Shown: positions 1 through 8,587 of the stretch, piece after piece
How positions within the stretch are numbered: position 1 is the stretch's first letter
Layout of the letters: every line of letters starts with the position of its first letter
From: an uncultured Candidatus Melainabacteria bacterium
GTDB taxonomy: Bacteria; Cyanobacteriota; Vampirovibrionia; Gastranaerophilales; Gastranaerophilaceae
Direction: 5' to 3'
Length of the DNA: 64,000 nt
Assembly (NCBI GenBank): GCA_934717745.1
Contig: CAKUZB010000008.1
Location: 1 to 64,000, forward strand
Notes under the pieces: model-generated
What the model was told of the DNA's origin: nothing
What the model saw: only the letters and a program-made list of their open reading frames with translations
The model's database searches: none
Position numbers and translations under genes: made by a program

Positions 1-200
1 CTTACATATTTTTTATCGGTCTAACTCCATGGTTTCTTTAGGGTTTTAACCTGTTTTGTTACATTTGTTTACACAAAAAATTAAACTTTCTAAAAAACCT
101 ATAAACATTGGTTTTTAGCACAGATTTTATTAACGTTTTTTTACACTTGAAAGTAAAGGATTTTTTATATAGAATATTCTTAAAAATAAAGGAAAATTTT

Positions 201-932
201 ATGACTGGAAGACAACCTGAATATCAAAATTTAAAAAGATATAAAAAACAAAAAGATGTAACTGCACAAAATATATTAACAGTTTTTGTAACAACATTTT
301 TGATTATGTTAGTATTTTTCATTGGTGCAGCAAGACACATGACTCCAAACGTTGACGTTGCGATTGGTGAAGACAGTGCAACAGACGCAAAAGAAACAGG
401 TTTGGGAGTTAAAGGTTTTATTGATAACCGCCTAAAAGCAATTCAATCAGAAGACACTTCTGAAATTGCAAAAAAATTGGAAGAAAAAGCAAAATCAAAT
501 TTTGACGAAGATGATGAAGACGAATATTTTACAAAAGATTTAGAAGAAAAAGTTAAAATTCCGGTAAGAACAGTAAAACAAGAAGTTACAACACATAAAA
601 CTACTGCTCAGGAAGAAGATAAAGTTACAGTTAAGGTTATGAAGCCAACGACTGTACCACAACCAAAACCAAGTGCAAATATAACTCCGTTGCAAACTTC
701 AACAACATCTACATCAATAAAAGTTGTTGTTGGAAGTTATTCTTCAATCGACCAAGCAAAAGTCGCTCAAACAATTTTGCAAGAATCCAGTTTGGGAGTA
801 ACACCATTTATCAAAAATATTCACGGTTCATATACCTTGCAAGTAGGTTCATTTAATTCTGAAGCAAAGGCTCAGTCATTAGCAAATGAATTATTAAAAC
901 ATAATTTTCCGGCAAGAATTGTTAGAAATTAA
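201..932 (+). CDS. SPOR-domain membrane protein
   Basis: The protein has a short charged cytoplasmic N-terminus, one membrane segment at about residues 24-44, an acidic and then Thr/Pro-rich linker, and a C-terminal SPOR domain from about residue 170. The SPOR region shows two related halves, VVVGSYSS and LQVGSFNS. SPOR domains bind denuded septal peptidoglycan, so a role in cell division or wall remodelling is likely but inferred. I start at the ATG preceded by AAAGGAAAA; an upstream TTG in the same frame lacks a good ribosome binding site. The PfkB-family gene follows 14 bp downstream, so the two may be co-transcribed. Confidence 0.8.
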   Translation: MTGRQPEYQNLKRYKKQKDVTAQNILTVFVTTFLIMLVFFIGAARHMTPNVDVAIGEDSATDAKETGLGVKGFIDNRLKAIQSEDTSEIAKKLEEKAKSNFDEDDEDEYFTKDLEEKVKIPVRTVKQEVTTHKTTAQEEDKVTVKVMKPTTVPQPKPSANITPLQTSTTSTSIKVVVGSYSSIDQAKVAQTILQESSLGVTPFIKNIHGSYTLQVGSFNSEAKAQSLANELLKHNFPARIVRN

Positions 933-946
933 TAAGGAGATAAAAT

Positions 947-2002
947 ATGTCTGATATAGTAACAATCGGTAGTGCAACTATTGATGTATTTGTAAGGTGC
1001 GATGATGCAAACATCGTTTCTGTTCATTCAATTGACAAAAAATCAGATTTTATGAGTTACAGATATGGTTCAAAACTTGAAATCACAGACTTTGACACAA
1101 ATGTTGGAGGCGGAGGAGTTAACACTGCCGTAAACTTTGCAAATCTTGGTTTTGACACATCTGCAATTTTCAAGATGGGTAAAGATATTTATTCAAAAGG
1201 AGTTTTAAACTTCTTTGCCGATAAAAATATTGACTTATCAAATATGGTTCAAACCTCAAAAACAACAACAGGTTTTTCAATTATCCTTGTAAGTTTTGAA
1301 GGCGACAGAACAGTTCTTGCACACAGAGGTGGAAACGGAGAAATAAAAAAAGAAGACATTAATTTTGATGCAATTAAAAATGCAAAATTCTTATATCTTG
1401 CACCACTAAATGGTAAATCTACAAAAATTTTAGAACCAATTGTAGAATTTGCCAACGAAAATAACACAAACATCTGCGTAAATGCTGGAACTTCGAGCAT
1501 TAAAAAAGGATTTGAATATATGAAAAATATTCTTGAATATGCTCACATTGTTGTTATGAACAAAGAAGAAGCACAAATGTGTACAAAAATTGAAATCAGA
1601 CCTGACACATCAGAAGAAAAATTTTCAGAAGAAAAAATTCATCCTGATTTAATCAAAATCATGAAAAAATTAAAAGTTAAAGATTACCAATTAATTGTCG
1701 TAACTGACGGCGGTAAGGGTGCTTACGCATACACAGGTAAAAACATTTACTTCTGTCCGGTTTATCCGTCAAAAGTTGTTTCTACTCTGGGAGCAGGAGA
1801 TGCTTTCGCATCAACTCTTTGTGCAACACTTAGCAAATATGAAAATGACTTAGGAAAAGCACTTCTTTATGCATCAGTAAATTCAGGTTCTGTTGTTTCA
1901 AAATTCAGTGCGACAGAAGGTCTTTTAACATTCCCTGAAATTGAAGAAAAATTAAAAGAATTGCCTGAATATAATTACGAAATTATTCCTATTGAAGAAT
2001 AA
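947..2002 (+). CDS. PfkB-family carbohydrate kinase
   Basis: This is a ribokinase-like sugar or nucleoside kinase that transfers phosphate from ATP to a hydroxyl group. The N-terminal half has the glycine-rich substrate motif VGGGGVNTA (about residues 50-58). The C-terminal half has the PfkB signature 2, LGAGDAF (about residues 282-288), which holds the anion hole and the catalytic Asp. At 351 residues it is slightly longer than typical ribokinases, with an insert near residues 205-235. The start follows a clear AAGGAG. The substrate cannot be read from sequence; adenosine, ribose or another sugar are all possible. A strong hairpin terminator follows. Confidence 0.85.
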   Translation: MSDIVTIGSATIDVFVRCDDANIVSVHSIDKKSDFMSYRYGSKLEITDFDTNVGGGGVNTAVNFANLGFDTSAIFKMGKDIYSKGVLNFFADKNIDLSNMVQTSKTTTGFSIILVSFEGDRTVLAHRGGNGEIKKEDINFDAIKNAKFLYLAPLNGKSTKILEPIVEFANENNTNICVNAGTSSIKKGFEYMKNILEYAHIVVMNKEEAQMCTKIEIRPDTSEEKFSEEKIHPDLIKIMKKLKVKDYQLIVVTDGGKGAYAYTGKNIYFCPVYPSKVVSTLGAGDAFASTLCATLSKYENDLGKALLYASVNSGSVVSKFSATEGLLTFPEIEEKLKELPEYNYEIIPIEE

Positions 2003-2013
2003 AATAAACATAT

Positions 2014-2049
2014 AAAAAGGCGGTCGGTGTTATCACCGACCGCCTTTTT
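2014..2049. terminator. Bidirectional intrinsic terminator
   Basis: A perfect 16-bp stem (AAAAAGGCGGTCGGTG) with a 4-base loop is flanked by an A run and a T run. It lies between convergent genes and can end transcription from both sides. Confidence 0.9.
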
Positions 2050-2064
2050 ATATATCTTAAAAAC

Positions 2065-2946
2065 CTAAAATTCTAAGTTAATTTGTGAGAATTGAACGAT
2101 TTTATTCTTACCACGTTTTTTAGCATTGTATAAAGCATGTTCAGCATATCTGATAACTGTATTTGCATCTTCTTCAACATTTTTCAAACAAGGGTAAGTT
2201 GAAATACCACCTGAAACTGTAATTGGGTGTCTTTCTTCTTCACCGGCAGGAATAAATTCCATTTTTTCGATATTACGTCTAAAACGTTCTGCAAATAAGA
2301 AAGCATTGTCTTCTGAAGTGTTTGGAAGAATTACAATAAATTCTTCATCGCCGTAACGAGTTAAAACGTCTTCTTTTCTAATCATATCTTTCAATTTATC
2401 TGCGAAGTTTTTCAATAAAACATCGCCCCATTCATAGCCATACATATCATTTACAACTTTGAAAAAGTCAATATCAAATAACAAGCATGACAATGGAGTT
2501 TTGTAACGTCTTGCACGAGAAATTTCTGCATCTAGACGTTCTTGTAAGTATTTTCTGTTATGTAAACCTGTCAATTCATCTGTTGTAGAAACTTCATCAA
2601 TTTTATCGTGAAGTTCTTTAATTTTTAACAATGAATTAATTCTTACAACCAAAATATCTTTGTTAATTGGAGTTGAGATATAATCATAACTCAATGCTCT
2701 GATTGTAACGTCGTTGATTGGTTCACTAACAAACAACACAGGAACTTTGAATTTTGTTGTCATTAAAACATCTTTTAAGTTTGGAACATCTTCAACAATT
2801 AATAATGACGGATTTAATAATTCATATTCTTTTAAATCTTCTGACAATTCTACACGAATTTGCAATTCTTCAATATTGTCTAAATGCTCAAGAGTATCCT
2901 TAATCTCAGACGATTTTTTAGTTGTATAAATAATAATATTTCTCAT
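2065..2946 (-). CDS. Pseudo-receiver plus GGDEF-family protein (GDEEF variant)
   Basis: The N-terminal ~115 residues look like a response-regulator receiver, but the expected phospho-acceptor Asp appears to be Glu (SLLIVEDVP). The C-terminal ~165 residues are a GGDEF domain of the diguanylate cyclase family, with FDIDFFKVVND and the signature RYGDEEF. The canonical signature is RYGGDEF or RYGGEEF; here the second glycine is replaced by Asp. Diguanylate cyclases make cyclic-di-GMP from two GTP, but this variant may be weak or a binding-only domain. I use the ATG seven codons inside the longer TTG reading frame because AGGAG lies six bases before it. The gene stands alone. Confidence 0.8.
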   Translation of the reverse strand: MRNIIIYTTKKSSEIKDTLEHLDNIEELQIRVELSEDLKEYELLNPSLLIVEDVPNLKDVLMTTKFKVPVLFVSEPINDVTIRALSYDYISTPINKDILVVRINSLLKIKELHDKIDEVSTTDELTGLHNRKYLQERLDAEISRARRYKTPLSCLLFDIDFFKVVNDMYGYEWGDVLLKNFADKLKDMIRKEDVLTRYGDEEFIVILPNTSEDNAFLFAERFRRNIEKMEFIPAGEEERHPITVSGGISTYPCLKNVEEDANTVIRYAEHALYNAKKRGKNKIVQFSQINLEF

Positions 2947-3002
2947 GATTTCTCCTAATGTCTGCAACTATTATAACAAAGTGATTTTAAAAAAGCAATA
3001 CA

Positions 3003-3614
3003 CTATTTAGAAAGTACAAATATTGCTTCTTCCGCAAATAAAGAACTTATTCTTTTTACAAATACTCCTTTTCTTTGTTTACCGTTGCTAAAATACATCG
3101 CTTTTAAAATTTTTATATCATTTTGCTTTGCGTACTCAAAAAAGTCATTAATTGTTAGTAAGTGAATATTGGGCGTGTCATACCATTTAAAAGGTAGTTG
3201 TTTAGACATTGGCATTTTACCTTTAAACATCAAATAAAAACGAACTTTCCAGTATCCAAAATTTGGAAAACTTACAACAACTTTTTTGCCAACTCTTAAC
3301 ATTTCTTTTATAACAAAATGAGGTTTTTCTGTTGATTGTAAAGTACTATTAAGAATTACATAATCATATTCCTTGTCGCTAAATTGTATTAAACCTTCAT
3401 CAATATCGCCTTGAATTGTACTAACACCCTTTTGAATGCTTTCAATTACGCAATTCGGGTCGATTTCAATTCCTTTGCCATAAACATTTTTCCTATCTTT
3501 TAACATTTTTAGCAAAGAGCCATCGCCACTACCCAAATCCAACACTTTTGAATTTTCTTCAACGAGTTTGACAATATATTCGTAATTTACATGCAAAGCA
3601 GATTTATTTGACAT
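3003..3614 (-). CDS. metW: MetW-like SAM-dependent methyltransferase
   Basis: The protein has a Rossmann methyltransferase motif I, VLDLGSGDGSLLKML (about residues 23-37), and the MetW-typical stretch VVVSFPNFGYWKVRFYLMFKGKMP with the PFKWYDTPNIHLLT block, given here in parts: SFPNFGYWKVR and WYDTPNIHLLT. Its 203 residues match the family. MetW usually sits beside metX and supports homoserine acyltransfer in methionine synthesis. No metX is nearby here; the gene overlaps the yihY-like gene by 11 bp. The family assignment is firm; the methionine role is inferred. Confidence 0.8.
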   Translation of the reverse strand: MSNKSALHVNYEYIVKLVEENSKVLDLGSGDGSLLKMLKDRKNVYGKGIEIDPNCVIESIQKGVSTIQGDIDEGLIQFSDKEYDYVILNSTLQSTEKPHFVIKEMLRVGKKVVVSFPNFGYWKVRFYLMFKGKMPMSKQLPFKWYDTPNIHLLTINDFFEYAKQNDIKILKAMYFSNGKQRKGVFVKRISSLFAEEAIFVLSK

Positions 3615-4458
3615 TTGCGGAAATCCCCAGCCTGTTATAAACTTGCGAATTTATTTCAGCACCGATAAGAATAAGAATTGACGAGTAGTAAAGCCAAACC
3701 ATTAATACGGCAAAAGCCCCAATTGTGCCATAAACAAAGTTATATGTATGTAAACTGTTTACGTAAATTGAAAATCCCCAAGAACCAAGCAACCAAGAGA
3801 TTGTGAAAAAAAATGTTCCCGGAACAGTACTTTTTAATTTTAATAATTCTGAGCCTTTTAAATCCGGTAACAAATAATAGTGCAAAAATGCCATGATATA
3901 CAACGCAAAAAAAGCAATCGGCCAACGTAAGAACAACCACATTGACGCAACATCTTGTCCTAAATGTAAATAAGTTACACAGAAATTAAAAATAACTTTA
4001 CCAAAGATAATTAAGTTTATTGAAACAAATAAAACCGCCGTATTTACGCAAACCATAAGGAATGCCACAAATCTTGTATAAAGAAACGAACGAGTTTCGC
4101 CGATTTTATATGCTCTATTAAGCCCTTTTTCAATAATTGCAACCATATTTGTTGTTAAGAACAACGTAATTACAAAACCTAAAATTGCCCAAAATCCGCC
4201 CTTATCGTAAAAAATCACTTCTCGCATAACGGTTTCAATTAGTCCCATTGAATCTCCCGGCATTATATTTGATAAAAAGCCAAAAATTGGACGAATAAAA
4301 TCGTGTTTACCAATCCAACCAAAAACCCCGGTCAGAAAAAGTATTAATGGAAAAATTCCCAAACAGCACATGTAACTCATTTCTGAAGCCATTCCGAAAA
4401 AGTCGTTATTTACTACAGATTTTATTAATCTTTTTAAATAAATTAATTCTTTTTTCAT
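3604..4458 (-). CDS. YihY/BrkB-family inner membrane protein
   Basis: The 284-residue protein has about six hydrophobic segments and family-typical motifs such as MCCLGIFPLILFLTGVFGW near the N-terminus and GAFAVLMVWLYYSSILILIGAE near the C-terminus. The family was once misnamed ribonuclease BN; its transport substrate is not established. It overlaps the last base of the upstream nrnA-like gene and 11 bp of the metW-like gene, so the three probably form one operon. Confidence 0.85.
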   Translation of the reverse strand: MKKELIYLKRLIKSVVNNDFFGMASEMSYMCCLGIFPLILFLTGVFGWIGKHDFIRPIFGFLSNIMPGDSMGLIETVMREVIFYDKGGFWAILGFVITLFLTTNMVAIIEKGLNRAYKIGETRSFLYTRFVAFLMVCVNTAVLFVSINLIIFGKVIFNFCVTYLHLGQDVASMWLFLRWPIAFFALYIMAFLHYYLLPDLKGSELLKLKSTVPGTFFFTISWLLGSWGFSIYVNSLHTYNFVYGTIGAFAVLMVWLYYSSILILIGAEINSQVYNRLGISANVK

Positions 4459-5423
4459 TATAAACCTTGTTTTTTAATCTCAGCAAAAAGTTTTTTTACA
4501 CCCTCTTTTGCACCACACTTCAAAACACAACCTGCGGCAAATTTGTGTCCGCCACCGTTAAAAGCAGAGCAAACTTCAGCAACATCAAGAGTTTTACTTC
4601 TCATAGAAACTTTAAACATTTTGTTATCAATTTCTTTAAGAATAAACGCAACTTCAGTAGAATCAATAGTTCTAAGTCTTTCTACCAAACCTTCTGTAAA
4701 ATCATCTCCGTTTCCAAATTTTTCAATATCCTTTTTATAAATAATAATATATGCAATCTTGTCATCATCGGAGAATTCAGCCTTATTTATACAATATGCC
4801 TGAAACATAACAAAATCTTTTGATTTCATTTCATAGCAATTTTTATAAACCCATAACGGTTTTACACCTAACTCTACCAATTTTGAAGCGATAGAAAGAG
4901 TTTCAGCCTTTGTATTATCAAACCTAAACCCGCCGGTATCAGTTAAAATTGCAGTATACAAAGCCTCTGAGATATTTTCATCTAACTTCCAATCATTATT
5001 TTTTGCAATTTTATATAAAACCTCGCCGGTAGAACTTGCATCACCTTCAACAAATTTAATATCTGCTTTGTAATTATTTGTTTTGTGGTGGTCAATTGCA
5101 ACTTTTATTTTCGCTTTTTCATAAAAAATTTGAGCATCGCAAATTCTGTCCATCGCTGCAACATCAACAAGAATTACCATATCGTAAACCATTGAATTAT
5201 CAAATTGCGAAAAATATTTTATATCCTTTATTCCATTCAAAAACTCATACATTTTTGGGATTTTTGAAACTACCATCATTTCAGGTTTAATTTTATAATT
5301 GTTATAAATCAAATCTCTCAAAGCAAGCATTGAACCTAACGCATCTCCGTCAGGATTTATATGAGAAATAATTAATATATTCTTTGCTGATTTTATGCTA
5401 TCATTTAATTTTAACTGTTCCAT
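4458..5423 (-). CDS. nrnA: DHH/DHHA1 phosphoesterase, NrnA-like
   Basis: This matches the bifunctional oligoribonuclease/pAp phosphatase family, which degrades short RNA oligomers to mononucleotides and dephosphorylates 3'-phosphoadenosine 5'-phosphate. Metal-binding motifs are visible in order: NPDGDALGS (about residue 24), VDVAAMDR, DHHKTN and DTGGFR, followed by the C-terminal substrate motif GGGHKFAAGC. Length (321 residues) is as expected. It heads a minus-strand operon with the yihY-like and metW-like genes and diverges from the dciA-like gene over a 37-bp gap. Confidence 0.88.
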   Translation of the reverse strand: MEQLKLNDSIKSAKNILIISHINPDGDALGSMLALRDLIYNNYKIKPEMMVVSKIPKMYEFLNGIKDIKYFSQFDNSMVYDMVILVDVAAMDRICDAQIFYEKAKIKVAIDHHKTNNYKADIKFVEGDASSTGEVLYKIAKNNDWKLDENISEALYTAILTDTGGFRFDNTKAETLSIASKLVELGVKPLWVYKNCYEMKSKDFVMFQAYCINKAEFSDDDKIAYIIIYKKDIEKFGNGDDFTEGLVERLRTIDSTEVAFILKEIDNKMFKVSMRSKTLDVAEVCSAFNGGGHKFAAGCVLKCGAKEGVKKLFAEIKKQGL

Positions 5424-5460
5424 TTCTTAATTATAACACAAAGCAAAAAGTGATATAAAA

Positions 5461-5802
5461 ATGACTAAAAAGGTATTATACACAGATTTTGACGGAATTG
5501 ACAACGTTATCTCAAAAATTCTTGAGGACAAAGAATTTAAAAAAGCGATAACAAAAAGTAATCTGTTCAAATTTTGGAAAAAAGTTGTTGGTGAAAAATT
5601 TGCAAAAAATTCTAAACCTTACGGCATGACAACAAAATCAGTTATGATTATCGCCTGCAAAACCTCAATTGTCGCACAAGAACTTTTACTTAGAAAAACA
5701 AAAATACTAAAAGGTTTAGAACCTTATTTAAAATCCCTAAAATTAAACATCAAAGACTTACGTTTTGATGCAAAACGTTGGGTTGACGAAGAATACGAAT
5801 AA
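5461..5802 (+). CDS. DUF721/DciA-like protein
   Basis: This small basic protein (113 residues) has the DUF721 pattern: a helical N-terminus with W-x-x-VVGEKFAKNSKP, then a short beta/alpha core with the AQELLLRKTKIL stretch. DciA of this family helps load the replicative helicase in bacteria without DnaC. The assignment rests on pattern resemblance and size, so it is moderate. The start ATG has no Shine-Dalgarno; a TATAAC sits about 24 bases upstream, so the leader is very short. It converges on rpoD with a 6-bp gap. Confidence 0.6.
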   Translation: MTKKVLYTDFDGIDNVISKILEDKEFKKAITKSNLFKFWKKVVGEKFAKNSKPYGMTTKSVMIIACKTSIVAQELLLRKTKILKGLEPYLKSLKLNIKDLRFDAKRWVDEEYE

Positions 5803-5808
5803 ATCTTA

Positions 5809-6816
5809 CTAATTTCCAAAATAGTTTTTTAAATTGATTGTAAGATTTTCATTTCTGCACATTTTTTTCAATTTTGAAATTGCACGATTTTCGATTTGCC
5901 TGATTCTTTCTCTTGAAACACCATAATGAGAACCGATTTCATCAAGAGTTTTCTTTTCACCATTATTATCTAAACCATAACGCAAAATCAGAACATCTCT
6001 TTCTTTTGGCATCAATTGATTAAGCATTTTTTGTATATCTTCAAGCATACTTTCTTGCGAAACACGAGAATCGGGTGTTGCTGTAGATTCATCTACAATA
6101 TAATCTGCAATCTTTGTAGAATCATCTTTTTGACTGTTACCTGCCGGCGTTTCAATACTAATCGTAGATTGAGCAGATTTTACAATTTGATTTAATTTTG
6201 AAACAGAAATACCTAATTTATATGCAATTTCCTGTTTTGTAGGAGTTCTTCCAAGTTCAGTAGTTAAATCAATTGTAGTCTTTTTAATTTTGTTCAAAGA
6301 TTCAATCATGTGAATAGGAAGCCTTATTGCACGTGCTTTATCAGCAATTGCACGAGTGATAGATTGTTGAATCCACCAAGTTGCATAAGTCGAAAACTTA
6401 TACCCCTTTTCATAATCAAATCTCTCAGCCGCTTTCATCAAACCAATATTACCCTCTTGAATTAAATCCAAGAAAGACAAACCACGACCAATATATTTTT
6501 TTGCAATACTTACCACCAAACGCAAATTTGCATTTACTAAAATATCTTTTGAAAATTCACAATGTTCATTTTTAATTTTTTTTGCAATATCAATCTCTTC
6601 TTCAGACGATAACATAGGAATTTTGCCGATTTGTTGAAGATAAATTCTCACAGAATCGTCTGTATTTACAGAGTTTAAACTTTCTTGAACTTTTGGGTCT
6701 TCAACCTTTCCAAGAATATCATCTTCATCGTCCTCTGCTTGCAGACGGTGAAAATCCACACCCTCTTCAGAGATTTCATCATCTAACAAATCAAATTTTT
6801 CTAATTTTTTACGCAT
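5809..6816 (-). CDS. rpoD: Primary-type RNA polymerase sigma factor
   Basis: This sigma-70 protein of 335 residues contains region 1.2 (DDSVRIYLQQIGKIPML), region 2 with DLIQEGNIGLMKAAERFDYEKGYKFSTYATWWIQQ, quoted in part as DLIQEGNIGLMKAAERF and KFSTYATWWIQQ, region 3 (ARAIRLPIHMIE) and region 4.2 with YGVSRERIRQIENRA. There is only a short acidic N-terminus in place of region 1.1, similar in size to cyanobacterial SigA. The intact motifs and the presence of a more diverged second sigma factor in the window make this the probable housekeeping factor. Confidence 0.88.
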   Translation of the reverse strand: MRKKLEKFDLLDDEISEEGVDFHRLQAEDDEDDILGKVEDPKVQESLNSVNTDDSVRIYLQQIGKIPMLSSEEEIDIAKKIKNEHCEFSKDILVNANLRLVVSIAKKYIGRGLSFLDLIQEGNIGLMKAAERFDYEKGYKFSTYATWWIQQSITRAIADKARAIRLPIHMIESLNKIKKTTIDLTTELGRTPTKQEIAYKLGISVSKLNQIVKSAQSTISIETPAGNSQKDDSTKIADYIVDESTATPDSRVSQESMLEDIQKMLNQLMPKERDVLILRYGLDNNGEKKTLDEIGSHYGVSRERIRQIENRAISKLKKMCRNENLTINLKNYFGN

Positions 6817-6843
6817 TACTTTTTCCTTATTTGTAAAATCTGA

Positions 6844-7584
6844 TTAGATTTTCTTACAATTCTTTTGTTTAACTGCCTCAAATATAATTATACTTAAAGC
6901 ATTTGATACATTCAAAGAGTTAAAATCTCTCAACATTGGAATTTTAACCTGAAAATCGGACAACTTAATTATTGACTTTGAAACTCCGGCATGCTCTGCA
7001 CCCATTACAAGTACAAAATTCATGTCTGTATAATTCACATTGTAATAATTATCCTTCGCATCTGCTTCTGCTACAATTACCCACCAGTTCTTTTCTTGCA
7101 TTTGTTGTAATGCACTAACCGGACTATTGACTTTTATAATAGAAATATGATTTACTGCACCCGCAGAAATTTTTTCTACAACAGAATTAACCTGTACACT
7201 GCGTCTTGACGGAATTATAATCGCATCAACACCCGCACAAACACAAGTTCTGATAATTGCACCTAAATTGTGTGGGTCTTCAACACCGTCAAGCATTACA
7301 ACTGACGAATTTGTATGCTCTTTTGATAAAAATTCGTCTAAATCCATGTATTTTACAGGTGAAATTTGTGCAACAATGCCTTGATGATTAACTTCTGCAT
7401 ATTGAGAAAATTTTTCTTTCGCAACAAACTGAAAGATTATTCCTCTTTTCTGACATAATTCTTTAATTTTAGCAATTTTGTTATCAGTATGAATATTGTT
7501 AGATATTATAACTTTGTTAATTTCTCTGTTTTGAGATTCAATTGCCTCTAAAACAGCATTTTTACCATATATAATGTCTTCCAT
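6844..7584 (-). CDS. rlmB: TrmH/SpoU-family rRNA 2'-O-methyltransferase, RlmB-like
   Basis: This is a SPOUT-class methyltransferase: an N-terminal substrate-binding domain beginning YGKNAVLEAI, then the SpoU motifs VMLDGVEDPHNLGAIIRT, VMGAEHAGVS and SLNVSNALSIIIFE, which form the trefoil knot that binds S-adenosylmethionine. RlmB methylates G2251 of 23S rRNA. At 246 residues it fits RlmB, although TrmH paralogues are hard to separate by eye. Its start overlaps the nadA stop by one base. Confidence 0.82.
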   Translation of the reverse strand: MEDIIYGKNAVLEAIESQNREINKVIISNNIHTDNKIAKIKELCQKRGIIFQFVAKEKFSQYAEVNHQGIVAQISPVKYMDLDEFLSKEHTNSSVVMLDGVEDPHNLGAIIRTCVCAGVDAIIIPSRRSVQVNSVVEKISAGAVNHISIIKVNSPVSALQQMQEKNWWVIVAEADAKDNYYNVNYTDMNFVLVMGAEHAGVSKSIIKLSDFQVKIPMLRDFNSLNVSNALSIIIFEAVKQKNCKKI

Positions 7585-8489
7585 TATTTACAAACCTCTA
7601 ACATTTTTTCAATACAACATAATGCTTTTTTCGAAATTTCTTCATCAACAAAAATTTCATTTGTTTCATTTTTCAAAACGTTATAAATATCCTCTAAAGA
7701 ATTACATTTCATATTTGGACAAACTATATTATCTTTAATTAAAATAAATTCTTTTTCCGGACAATCACGTTTTAATCTATCTACAACACCCTTTTCCGTT
7801 GCAATAACAAAAGTTTTATCCTCGCTTTTCTTCGCATAGTCCATAATTTGAGATGTACTACCAACAAAATCCGCCAACTTGCAAACTTCTTTGTGGCATT
7901 CAGGGTGAGCCAAAATCTTAGCATTTGGATATTTAACCCTTGCATCTGTCATATCTTCCGGAGTAATTCTCAAATGAGTAGGACAGAAACCGTTAAAGGT
8001 TGTAACTTTTACTGAACCTTTTAATTGTTCCTCAACCCATTTTCCAAGATATGTATCAGGACAGAATAAAACTTCCGGAACATTTAAATTTTTTACAATC
8101 TTTAACGCATTTGAACTTGTACAACAAATATCACATTCCGATTTCACTTCAGCAGTTGAGTTAACATAACAAACAACAGGAACTTTTTTATTCTTTGCTT
8201 TAAATTCTCTAAGTTGTTCCAAATTAATCATATCCGCCATCAAGCAACCTGATTGCATGTTAGGTAAAAATACTCTTTTTTGAGGCGAAATTATTTTTGC
8301 AGTTTGAGCCATAAAATAAACTCCCGCAAAAACAATAATATCAGCATCAGTTTTTGATGCCATTTGGCTCAAATAAAGAGAATCACCAACATAATCTGCA
8401 ACTTCATCAATTTCAATATTTTGATAACAGTGTGCTAAAATCACTGCATTCTTTTCTTTTTTAAGTTTTAAGATTTCATCTTTTAGCAT
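7584..8489 (-). CDS. nadA: Quinolinate synthase A
   Basis: NadA condenses iminoaspartate with dihydroxyacetone phosphate to quinolinate in NAD synthesis, using a [4Fe-4S] cluster. The 301-residue protein shows the family motifs LAHCYQNIEIDEVADYVGDS, YVNSTAEVKSECDICCTS and LAHPECHKEV, plus a C-terminal CCIEKM near the cluster region. A GAGG ribosome binding site precedes the ATG. nadB and nadC are not in the window. It is followed directly by rlmB in the same direction. Confidence 0.92.
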   Translation of the reverse strand: MLKDEILKLKKEKNAVILAHCYQNIEIDEVADYVGDSLYLSQMASKTDADIIVFAGVYFMAQTAKIISPQKRVFLPNMQSGCLMADMINLEQLREFKAKNKKVPVVCYVNSTAEVKSECDICCTSSNALKIVKNLNVPEVLFCPDTYLGKWVEEQLKGSVKVTTFNGFCPTHLRITPEDMTDARVKYPNAKILAHPECHKEVCKLADFVGSTSQIMDYAKKSEDKTFVIATEKGVVDRLKRDCPEKEFILIKDNIVCPNMKCNSLEDIYNVLKNETNEIFVDEEISKKALCCIEKMLEVCK

Positions 8490-8587
8490 TATTAGTGCCT
8501 CATTTCACAATTATTTGACGTAAATTTATGTTTAAATTATAATATTCCTAAGATATTATATAATAAAAACAATTAAAATTCGCATAT

